Part shown: positions 1-11,300 of the stretch, in pieces
Layout: each line of letters starts with the position of its first letter
Numbering within the stretch: the stretch's first letter is position 1
Assembly (NCBI GenBank): GCA_959347315.1
Contig: OY365811.1
Span: forward strand, 26,995,025 to 27,059,024
Direction of reading: 5' to 3'
DNA length: 64,000 nt
Source: Bimastos eiseni
Lineage: Eukaryota; Annelida; Clitellata; Crassiclitellata; Lumbricidae
Notes under the pieces: generated by a model
What the model saw: the letters and a program-made list of their open reading frames with translations, nothing else
Database searches by the model: none
What the model was told of the DNA's origin: nothing
Translations under genes and position numbers: made by a program

Positions 1-370
1 TTTTGAACTGACCATCGATTGACAAATGTCACTAAAACTTAATAAAACTTAATTTGCTATTGTTAGTCATTATAGCGGGCAGAAGAAGTGGAGGTTGTCC
101 TCCACGAAGGCTATAACAACCCGCAATTCATTACAAATTCGAGTAGGCCTATTATAGGCTTAAGGCAAAGAAATTGTCAACACTTTTAGGAGGTCAGTGA
201 TGCTATTCGACTCCAATGACTTCCATAGCGCCTGATCACATTGCACACGGCATCAAGCGAAAACACTGCTGAAATTCTTAATCAGAGGTTGAATCGAGGT
301 ATCAAGTTGATGGGTCAGTATAGTAGTATAAGTACGGTTGCTTCCAGAGCGGAAGGGGCGTCACGTCACT

Positions 371-437
371 TAATCGCAAATTCGTATAAACCACGGGGCC
401 CTATTAGGGCCCCGTGATTTATGCGAATTTGCGATTA
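371..437. repeat. long hairpin, 33-bp arms
   Basis: Arms 371-403 and 405-437 are reverse complements with two mismatches around a one-base centre. The core is CACGGGGCCCTA / TAGGGCCCCGTG and the outer parts are TAATCGCAAATTCG. Probably a foldback remnant. Confidence 0.85.
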
Positions 438-1720
438 TGTTAATATGCATGGGATTTGTGGTCTATAATGCATATTCTTAAAATACGTTGAAATGTATTA
501 AATTAGTAAATTGATAAATAAACTTGACAAGACTGTTGCTCCTAAAATGCTGTCCACAAGGGTTACGTGAGCGCTCAATGCTACTCAGACGCCGTCCACA
601 AAGCCCTCAGTTCCAGTTACCACAATATAGCCAACCATCCACTCTGAAGATGGACCGTGTGGTGAAGTTGCACAATATCCAGACCGATTCGGACGCTGTA
701 GCTTCCTGCGTCGCCGCCGCAACGAGAATGGTCAGTCAGTCAGCATCCCCTCGCACCGGTCAACTGACCGCTGGGATGTACATCACATTCACCCGACCTG
801 ACCATTGGTCAATGGTCAGCCGGTCTATAGATCAGTCTGGTTATAATGGCGAAGAGAATGCGGTCAAGCGGACCGCTCAAAGGATCGTCTTTGACGAGAA
901 ATGCATTGGCAGCTGGGGTCAAGTTGCGAACCCCTTTCAAAGAGACTGCCAATGCCTTTGTATATCACAGGTACACAAGCAGACATATATACACACACAC
1001 TCACACGTACGCACACACTCACAGACACGGTCAGATATATGGCCTATACTCAGATACACGAGCACACACGCATCAAAGATACACTAAAACACAGTCACAT
1101 ATGCAGATACACTGACATACACATTTTTATGTGGGCACACATCTACACACAGTGTTACATAAGAGAAACTCACAACACAGATATACACCCAGGTGCGCAC
1201 TTGAATTCAATCAGATTAATTTCCTATCCATGCGTTGTTAAACTCTTCCAGTCTTCTTGGCTACTGTGACACAGCATAGGTAGTTATCAACGGGAACTGT
1301 GATCACAAAAGGGAAGAATGAATGACATGGGAATAGTCGAAAGGAAGAGAGGTGATCAAAAATAAGAATCATCCAAAATAAGAATGATGAGAAACTGAGG
1401 ATAATTACGAAATATAGATATGATTTTCTTTCTCTTACATGCGAATAATAGAAAAAAACAAAAGGTCATTCAAGAATGGGAAAATGATCCAAATTGGCAT
1501 AATGATCAAAAATGGGAATGATTTAAAATAGAACTGATGATCAAACTAAGAATGATCAAAAATGGGAACAATAATTAAAAATAGGCTGATGATCAAGACT
1601 GAGAATGCTGGTCAAACATAGGAATGGATATAACACTGAGACTAATTACCAACATTGACACAATGATCCAAAAAGAAGGGAATGTTAACGTTAAAAAAGT
1701 AATGGTCTAAAACGGGAAAT

Positions 1721-1850
1721 GATGTGTTATAATTAAAACATCAACGTAAATTACTAAATATACAGCCAGACAAAATGGGGAAATTATGATGTGTTATAAT
1801 TAAAATATCAATGAAAATTACTACATCTACAGCCAGACAAATACCTAGTT
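1721..1850. repeat. 67-bp tandem duplication
   Basis: The block starting GATGTGTTATAATTAAAA at 1721 recurs from 1788 with a few changes, ending near CAGCCAGACAAA in both copies. Confidence 0.75.
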
Positions 1851-1964
1851 TAGTGCATGTTTCTGTTTTGCTTATATTACCCACAATGTACAGTCTCTAT
1901 CGACAGCGCACAGCCCTGACCTAGAAATGCTTCTTCCAACCCAGAATGCATCACTTCCGGCCAA

Positions 1965-1970
1965 TTTAAT
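1965..1970 (-). terminator. possible poly(A) signal of PKA-C (ATTAAA)
   Basis: On the minus strand the variant hexamer ATTAAA occurs about 230 bases past the kinase stop codon. No AATAAA was noticed on this strand between it and the stop. Such hexamers are common in A+T-rich DNA, so this is weak. Confidence 0.25.
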
Positions 1971-2198
1971 ATACCACCCGTAGAGCATTTGGTGCAAAGG
2001 AAAGAAACAACAAGTAGGAGCACAAAGCCGAATGCCAGTACAAGGACAATTCGACGACAGAGAAGGACAAGGTCAAGGTGAGGATGAACAAGAGAAGGAA
2101 GCGTAGAGCGGAAGGAAGGAGTAATGGAAGAACAGGAGGAAGGGATTAAGAGGAGAATGACGACATGTGAGAAGCGGAATACGAGGGATGAAGCGCTG

Positions 2199-2324
2199 CT
2201 AGAAATCCGCGAACTCTCGCGCGTATTTGTCAACGGGCAAATGAACGATAGGCTCCTCGTCGTACTCCTCAAAGTTGCTGGTGTCATCCGGACTCTTACA
2301 GATCGGCTTGAACGAGGCAGGCAC
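2199..2324 (-). CDS. PKA-C: PKA-C exon 10 (C-terminal tail, stop)
   Basis: 126 bp, residues 310-350 and TAG stop. The tail keeps DDTSNFEEY (Phe327 and Tyr330 touch ATP) and ends EFADF, equivalent to the FxxF hydrophobic motif. The turn-motif site Ser338 is replaced by Leu in the segment [10 protein letters not shown]. It lies 9.6 kb from exon 9. The acceptor CTGTAG and codon phase match, and the sequence continues the kinase exactly where exon 9 stops. Confidence 0.93.
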   Translation of the reverse strand: MPASFKPICKSPDDTSNFEEYDEEPIVHLPVDKYAREFADF

Positions 2325-5300
2325 CTACAGCAAAACCAAAGGATTAATTTGCAGACGGATGAATAGACGAAAAATCGAATGACGGACTGAGTAATCAATT
2401 GAATGAATAATTTAGTAAAATAGTAAGCAACATAACTCAGTATTGAATAGATGAATGGGTGAATGAACAAAGGAGAAAAAATGAATTATCAACTGATTGT
2501 TGATAAAAAAACTGCTGTCAAAAATTAACAGTCTTGTATGCAAGACTTTAAACTTCAAGACCAAGACGAGACCGAGACAGTGAGATGCCGAGACCGAGAC
2601 CGTGAGGTGCCGAGACCGAGACACTAGGTTCAAGACAGCAAAAGACAAGTGATCCTATATAAAAGGCTGTAAACTACTAATGTATCAGTTTTCGGGAATA
2701 AGGTTCAATTGTAATTTCAATTTGAAATTTAATTATAATGCATATCGTACCAATTCCCAAGGACAGTTTTTATATTGCCGAGTTTTATCTTTCTCGATAT
2801 TTCTTTTTCGGCCCATCTTCTGAATAGTATAAAGAAAGCACGTCTGAAATTTTCTAGACGATTTTAAACAAGCAAATTCGATACCAAATACCAACCCAGT
2901 AAACTACTCGGCGACCCGACGTCAAGTTGACGTCTTCTTAATCGGCAACTCATCGTTGCGGGGCATCTCGTAGGGTGCTCGTACGTTTGACTTTCAACCC
3001 GACGAGAAGGGCCCTTTGCCGAAAATTCCCGCTCCGTTGGCAGTGCGGGAGGCAGCGGCTTGTTTGAGTTGGATCACGTGGCCGAGCGATAGCGAATCAT
3101 CTGCGGGCTAATGGCCGACCATTCTAAATTGAGGCCATGCGAGATCGTTCTTTTGTGAAGTAGCGCTGAATGAGGTATGCACATCGCTGTTTTATATTTA
3201 TCACTAAAACGTTGTAACTGTAAATAGCAGCGTTACGTTTGGCCTAATTAAACGTTATTTTGATTGTATATCCTTAATCCTTTGCGTAATATTCATAGGC
3301 GTAATATTCATTACCGATCACATGGGGTAGCACTAAACACCTAAAAGACATCGAAAAGGCCGAAAGATACCGAAAAGATACCGAAAAGATACCGAAAAGC
3401 ACAAAGAAATTACTTCTGTAGCCTTGTATCGATAAACTATACGGGTACGTCATTTTCGGTATTTTTTCGATATTTAGTGCTACCGATTATGGGTGATTAT
3501 AATAATGCATATTATATAGTCAAACAGGCTGTCACACCTGCCGGTGTGGTTGCCTGCTAGGCGTCTATCACTGTAGTGGGATCGGGTAAAGTCCCTCGGT
3601 TATTAGCAGCCACCATATCTGCGCTTTTGACATTCGCTTTAAGATTGTAAAATGCTCCAAGATTGGCGCGTTCAATGGTTGCCGATTATTCAAAGTTACA
3701 CATTAAAAGTTCATTGCCCGATACTGCAGTCACGATAGTCACAGCAAGGGCACAGGTAAAATGCGATCTGTGATTTGCTGATCGGGGGCAGGTAAAATGC
3801 TGATCGGAAATTGCTGGTCATGCTGATTGGTGGGTAAAATGCTGATTCGCTGATTTTCGTTTTTATAAACAACAATGTGAAGAAACTATTGAACTTTTAT
3901 TTGCACATATCATGAACGTAGGCCTAGATTGTTTTCTTAATGAATAATTGCTCCACCTGTCGGTCGATTCTCAATTGCATTTACTGCTTGAGTAGTAAAT
4001 AAATCGTAGGTATCACTCATGCTTTCACTATATTCAAATCAAATGTATCCTAACTTTTCAAATTTTAACATTTCTTTGGATAATGCACATATATAGGCAT
4101 ATGGTGTCTAGGGTCAGTCAACCATTTCTGATTGACTTTACTGATAAACAGTGCTGTCTGCTTGTTGATTTTAATGCTTCATGAACTAAGTGTTATTATT
4201 TAAACCAGTATTGAAGACAACTATGTTCTGATTAACTGTGACTAATACATTACTAGGCCTATGATCATCAATGCCTCATAAACAGTGCTGTCTGTTTGTT
4301 GATTTTAACTATATTGAAGACAACAAAGTTCTAATTAACTGTCATTAATGCAATTAGTGCATTGATTAATGCTTCATGAACTCTTTAAACCAAACAGGCT
4401 TAAAGGCTTCATAAATACTTGTTTGTTAATTTTACCAATCAGCATTTTACCATTCACCTTGCTGATTGTCTGCTTTGCAAAATGATGATCAATCAGCAAG
4501 TTCTGATCAGCATTTTACCTCAGCAGATCAGCAAATCAGCATTTTACCCGTGCCCTCACAGCAATAGATGTGCAACTGACCAGCAGAAGCACGTGGAAAA
4601 TTTTTACTGTTGGTTTCTGGTTGTTTGCAATATGGCGGCTGCCACGTTGGGGTGTTGGTAAAATGCGAACCGGCGAACTGCAAACCAAAATACGAACCAT
4701 TGATGCGAACGGATCAGGTTAAGGCATCGTGAGGGTCGGTTAGGGTCAGGATGAGCATCGTGAGGGTCGGTTATTATTAGGGTTAGTGTAGTTGATAGAT
4801 AGCGTTCAGGGTCATGGTTAGTATCGTTTACAGATAATTGCCGAGAACCTTTGGCCGTATGAATAAAAATATAAATGGCAACCATAGGCGCGAACCTGTC
4901 ACGTGGCTTTTCGTAGCCAATCGAAGACAAGTTCGCAAACGGTTCACATTTTACCAGTTCGCCGGTTCGCATTTTATCCACACCGGCCACGTTGTTGAAC
5001 TCTCCAGAAAAATAGCATGTGCTTGTGAACATTAGATGCTCTTTTTCTGCCTTCGCTTAAACCATTATTGTAATTGGGAACAATGCCAATTAAGATTATT
5101 ATATTTAAAAAAATTTCTTATAAATTTTCAATTTCTTAAGAAATATTTCATTTGTGAAATAATCATGCAGCACATTTTCTCTGATGGAAGGCATGCATGC
5201 GTGTAGATATTTTTATTTCAGTTTTCTTTCCATGCTCATGTTATTGTTACAGATCAGATACGTTACACATAATGGACATCAAAATCAAAGTCTGTTGGGA

Positions 5301-8300
5301 GAACTTTATTATGTCATGAGTAATTGAGGTCAGCCTTCGATTGTGAATTTTAAAAGCCATGCCTCTAATTTTCGCATTGTAAATTCGTAAATATATAATG
5401 CCTCCACAAGAACAAGTTACTCAGTTATTTTGGATTCTTTTGAGACTTTATGTAGAGCCTGTAATGACAGAAACATAAAAAAACTTAGGTTTGTTATGAT
5501 GGTTTTGTTTTATAGGCCATGATTATTAGGGATGAACCGAGTGTCTATTTTGTGCCGAGTTAGAGTATCGAGTTTACGAGTTTAATTGTTCCGAGTCCGA
5601 GTTTCAAATATTTAGAGAAATTCTCCAAGTTTTGGTTCGTCCCTCATAATAACTATGGGGTCATCAAGGGTTGATCATCAAGGTTAGTAGGTCACTACGG
5701 TTGACATACTCGTGGCCCTGCTGATGAAGGGTTGGCATATATGTAGCAATTCAACTTTTGTGGGCAGCATGGCAAGCACAGCTTAAAATTATTGCAATTG
5801 AAAGTTGATGGCTAGTTTTTCAATGTGACATTATATCAGCAAATTACGCTTTAGAAGTGCATATAACTGTTTCTGTAACACGTCCTTTAAGTAAGATCTG
5901 TTTTATTAAGGTGCGCTGTAAATGATAGTTGTATTGTATTGTATACTGAGTATATACAAGATTTTGACTTATTGGACATTGATGCAGGTTTAAGAATTTT
6001 TTGACTTTTTGATGATGAGTGCAGAAATTCTTAGCCAAAATACTTCACAGACAGGGCCGTATCGAGCCATAACTGTGCTCTGTGCCCAGCATCAATCTGG
6101 AACCCAACATTTTTAAAATAGTATTTGCGCCCTGTGCCTAGCATCAATCTGGAGCCCCCACATTTTTAAAATAGTGCATTTTATGGAATAATAAGTTATT
6201 CCATCCTGAAATTTGCGCCATTTCCACATTTGTGCCCTGGGCAACGGCCCCGCTGGCCCCTCCCTCGGTACGGCCCTGTTCACAGATGCAATATTGAATG
6301 CACAACACTTGTATAAGATGTGATATTCCAGTTTGTTGACACCATACACATTGTTTTTAAACAAGATGTCAAATCTGAACTGATTGGGTAGCTTTCTTTT
6401 TGGCATTAATATTAGGGTTTCCCAATTGATATCTCAGCTTTCAATTAATTTAATTTAATTTTAATTATTATATATTATATATATATATATATTTACAATA
6501 CAATACAACTTGACATTTATAACGCTCTTAATCACAAGTCGCGTTCGAAAGCGCGTACACGTCTCGATGACGCAACTGCAGTTGTAATGCAGAGCATTGT
6601 GTGCGAAGGACTTGCTGAAAGTCCCTACACAGTGACAACCCAGACGAGGGTCGAACCCGCTCGCTCAGCGCACACTGAGCATTACGGGCTGACCGCTCTA
6701 GCCGCTCGGCCACCATGCCACATCTTTTTTGCAATAATATTCGGGTTTCCCAATTGATCTCAGCTTTAAATTAATTTATTTTTACTTTAATTATTATATA
6801 TATATATATATATATATATATCATAAAGATAGAAATTTGCAGATCCATCTGGGGCAATCACCACAAATTCCTGGTATCAGGAACATGATGATCGGATATA
6901 ATTTTATAATATGACGTGTGTGATATTGTTACTTTAGTTACTTTGCCTATTCACTAACTTTTGCATTTATTATGTTGTACACAGATATGGTAAACTGACT
7001 GACTCGCAGTGAAGCGAATACGGATATCATCACTATGGAATGGTTGTGTGGGGCCTAAGGTCAGGAATTGTTGAATTTTAGCAGCATAGAAGAGGGTAAT
7101 AATTCTGATATATAAAGCTCACACGTTGCTATTAATGACAATGTGTTCACTTTTGCTCCATTAAAATTAAGATCTAAATCAATCAATCAATGTGAACTTA
7201 ATAAAGCACCCCTTCAAAATATCTACTCGCAGGCGCTCCTGGACTGACAACGGCTGAAAATACGGATTTAAACGTAGAGCAAAATGCAGGCGAGGCATTT
7301 CTAGGCAGGAGGCATAGCTCTTAGTGAACACCATTCCAGATGGTCGGGCCCAAAGCTGGAAAAGCCCGATATTGCATCGTAGTGGAATTATCATGCTTTT
7401 TTGATGTTACTGGCTAGCATTTTTAGTTGAATCCCTGTTCTCTTAGTAAACCACCAAGACCAGCAGATCATTAAAGTAAAAATCCTCCAAGCACCACCTA
7501 ACTATTATTATTGTTGTATTGTATATTTTGTTGTATACCATATAACATTATTGTATGGTATATTTTTCATTGATTGGCGCTAATCGTCATGATGTCACTA
7601 ATTCACGATTCTTAATAGTTATCCATATTGAATATCCGTGAATTAGTTAAAAATTATCCGAGGAGCCCAAGCATAGGAATAGGTTAAGGAAAGGCATACC
7701 AGCAATGGGATTCTCTTGGTGAAAAAACACAGAACCATGTGCTGCCACATGTCTACGTAACAGGTAACATGCTCCTACGCACGATTCAGGACCTCACAAA
7801 TATGTCCTGTGCCGTGGTCCCCACAACGAGGTTGGCTATGGATTAGCATTTATGATTTCTGAATTTGTGCTGCCTTCTACATGCTGTTTTCTTTTTTTAT
7901 TTTGTCTGTGGGCCTATAGCTAAGTATTTGCAGAGCATAGCTTGCAAAGAGTCACTGACAAGCAAGAAGCTTGACTGTTCCGAATGCCCACAGACCTGAG
8001 AAGACGGGGCTGCAAACGCACACACGTCCCTGGTGCATCCAAGGGAAAGGATAGAACCAGAACGAAAATGGCATCTTCGACTTCAAAGCATCCGTAATCA
8101 ACGCTGTGTGACGGGCCTGCCTTTTCATCTGCAGTGTTCAGGTCTGTGGTCAAAAGCTCCAGCAACTCCTCGATGCCTGTGAATTAAGAACTGGAGTCGC
8201 TTGTGAGAGCAGACTTCAGGAGTCAAATTGAGACGCTTCTCACCAAAGTGCCCCTCCTCAGAATTTCTACAGGGAAGAGTTCATGCTCATCGAACAAGTC

Positions 8301-11300
8301 AAGATTGAGAACGCTTTGAGCTCATAATATCTACATAAAGATAAAGAACACTATGAACTGCCACATTGCCCTAGGTAGCTGTACCTGAGTGCCCTTGTGA
8401 GTTAATTGCTGTGATATATGCATACTTTTTAAGTTAAAGCACAGCCTTTATTTTAATGCCTGCACTAGGCTTATCATCCTGCAGAACAAATATCTGTAAA
8501 TTAAATTTGTGCAAGCACGTGTATTTTTGTACCAATACGATAAGAATCTCCTGCCATGTCATGCTAAATTGGGACTGTCCCAACTGGGTTCCTATTGCTT
8601 CCAATGTGTTATTTTATTGATGCCTGTTTACTATGATTATTACCTGCTATATCTGAAGATTGGACTACTATTGAAACAATAAAATGGAATTGAAACTGAG
8701 TTGTAAATAAAGTTAAAATGACTATATTATAGATTTCTATGTTCTACTTCAACATTACAAAGTATCATTGTGTGCATAAAGATGATGAACATGAGATTGT
8801 GACTAGGCCTACTATAAATAACTCATACCTGCCACAACAGCTGTGGCCAAGATGTGATTAGAGTAGACCCAAATCTGCTTAGAGCAAAGCATTGGAGAAG
8901 TCCTTTACCTCTAGTTTTTTTGGGGGTTTTTCTTGAACCCCATAAATTGCATATTATGTAATCATACATTTATTAAACTGATGTTGAATAAAGACTGAGT
9001 GAGAGCTAAATCTGCCTTTTCACAAAAGTCTTCATCTGAGCTTAAACACTATAACGATATTGTCTATAATCAGTGTAGGCCACTTCATTTGTAACAGTAG
9101 AAAATTTGACTGATAAAGCAATCGGGTACCATGCATTGGGCACAGTAACTGATTGTGAAGCACTGTCTTGATATTTGAACTGATGTCGAACCGACGTGAA
9201 TTAGAGACGTCGGATTGACGTCGGAAGAAACCGTCGGGTCGACGTGAATTAGAGACATCGGATTGACGTCGGAAACCGATGTCGGGCCGATGTCGGAAAA
9301 ACTCGCCGAATATCTGAGCACCCGCTGAGCGGCAAGACGTCGGTCAGACGTCGGATACTGATGAATTGTGGACGTGTTACCGTCGTCAGAACGCCGTGGG
9401 TGGCTATCTGGGAAAGGAAATTATACATGTGCGGATATCCTTACTCACCCTGAGAAACTCGAAGTTGTTCGGATCGTTTCGGTTATGGTGGTTTTATATC
9501 AATGACAAACTAATAGCCAATAGCTATTGTTTGTCAATAGGTCTAACTTAAAATTGCGCAAACGCAAACTTCACAATTTCAGGTTCTCTCTCAGTCATTT
9601 TTCCGCTTTAAGACAATTGAATTGACTTCAGTAACATGTAACTCGCTCGTTAACCAGAATTACCGTTTCTCGCAAATTCCGGTTTAAGTTTCTAGTGTAA
9701 AATTGTAAGACAGTTAACGCAAAACTTATCGAGAGCGCTTGTTCGAGACAAAACAAGACTTTCACTTCAAGACGGTTTCTAAAGATTCGAGACACTACCT
9801 CGAGACCGAGACAGCAGGCTTCCGAGACCGAGACATTAAAAACTGTCTCGAGACGTCTCGAGACCATACAACTCTGAAAATTAATGATTGATTGAATGAT
9901 CAAATAAATGAATGCAGAAATCAATGAATGAATTAGAGAATGAAGACACAAGTCACACAACTGAATGAAAAGACAAGCAAGTGTAGGAATGACTGGACAA
10001 ACAAATAAATAAAAAAACAAATGACTGAAATGGAAAATGACTAGAGATACATACGAAAGGAATTTAAAAACTGAATTCAGTTAACCCTTTAACGACCATC
10101 GTTATTGATTATGCCTTACACTTTAATACATGCTGGGGCCGTCCACATATTACGTACGCAGCGAGGGGAGGGGTTTATAATGTGGGCGATTTTGCGTACG
10201 GGTGTGTACGGTGGGGAAGAGGGGTCCCGAAAATATGTACGTACGCAAATACAAATTTCTAATTATGACGTACACAATACGGAATATTAAAATCAGAACT
10301 GTAAACCCATTCACAGACTATATTCCTGCTTAATCAGTTTATGTAGCATTAAAAGTTTAAAATGCAAGCATTGTTAGTGTTTTATTTCTTCATAACAGTT
10401 AACAAATTCAAGCTGTTAAATATGATGCTTAACAAAGATAAATAGCCCGTGCTAAATCAATGTCTAATAGATGGTTTTAGCTATTTAACCTTTGCAACGG
10501 GGGGGGGCGGGGTTGAGCTCAAATGTACACATTTGAGCTCGTACGCATGGGGAGGGGTCCACGAAATGTATGCAGTGCAACAGAGGAGGGGTAAGAAAAT
10601 CCGATTTTGGCGTGCGTAATATATGGATGGGCCTTTAACATACAAAATCAACAAAACATCCTGACCTGATGAATGAGAAAATGTAAACCCAACTAATATA
10701 TCAATCAAAAATCATTCAATAAATCATTTCTTAATCTTAATGGTTAATCATTTCTTATTCTAAAAGGTTGGGAGGACTAGTCCCCCCAACCTTTTACAGA
10801 AATGGGACATGTTATACGTGTGTCCCCCCCACATTTCCTATCCCTCTCATTGGATGTCCCCCACCTGTCGAACGAGATCGCTGCCTCTGCATCTATGGCA
10901 CCCAATAGTCCCATGGCATCTATTCAATCAATGCTTGCTCAAGTGAAACTATAGCCAAAACCGTGATATGGTGGGGAATACCAGTCAAAATCAATTGGGT
11001 CACAGAAACCAAATAACTAATCCAGCAACTTCTATAGCGCAGTTAAGGATATTAATCGATGGTTACGTCAAATTTAAACAGTATAGTAAAGAATCTGAAT
11101 CTCTTGAAGGGGACCTGTTCAAATCTGATGAGTCAGAGAACCGACAGTAATGAAACATTTATAAAATAAGTCATCTTTTCTTTCTAATCTAATCTACATA
11201 TTCGCATAGCGCCATCAGGGCCGGTCCTAAGGACGCCTGCAGAAGGGAGGAAGGAATAACCCAAAAGCAAACATAGGTTATAGAGGATATGCCCAATGCA

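Larger units (their letters stand above)
1..2198. other. gene-free left flank
   Basis: No protein gene seen. It holds a 33-bp-armed hairpin (371-437), a degenerate CA-rich stretch (about 980-1200), A+T-rich degenerate repeats on the theme AATGATCAAAAATGGGAATG (about 1310-1720) and a 67-bp tandem duplication (1721-1850). The open frames at 524-1269 are not supported by any recognisable motif. Confidence 0.6.

Noticed and set aside
2124..2366. plus-strand 80-codon frame
   Set aside because: It is the antisense shadow of the last PKA exon.
1877..2470. minus-strand 197-codon frame
   Set aside because: It overlaps the last PKA exon in a different frame; the spliced kinase frame explains the conservation.
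4715..4800. telomere-like TTAGGG words
   Set aside because: Only isolated GGTTAGGGT and TTAGGGTTAG words inside a MITE, not a telomeric array.
6640..6724. functional tRNA gene
   Set aside because: A and B boxes are present, but the sequence runs on into a SINE body and tail.
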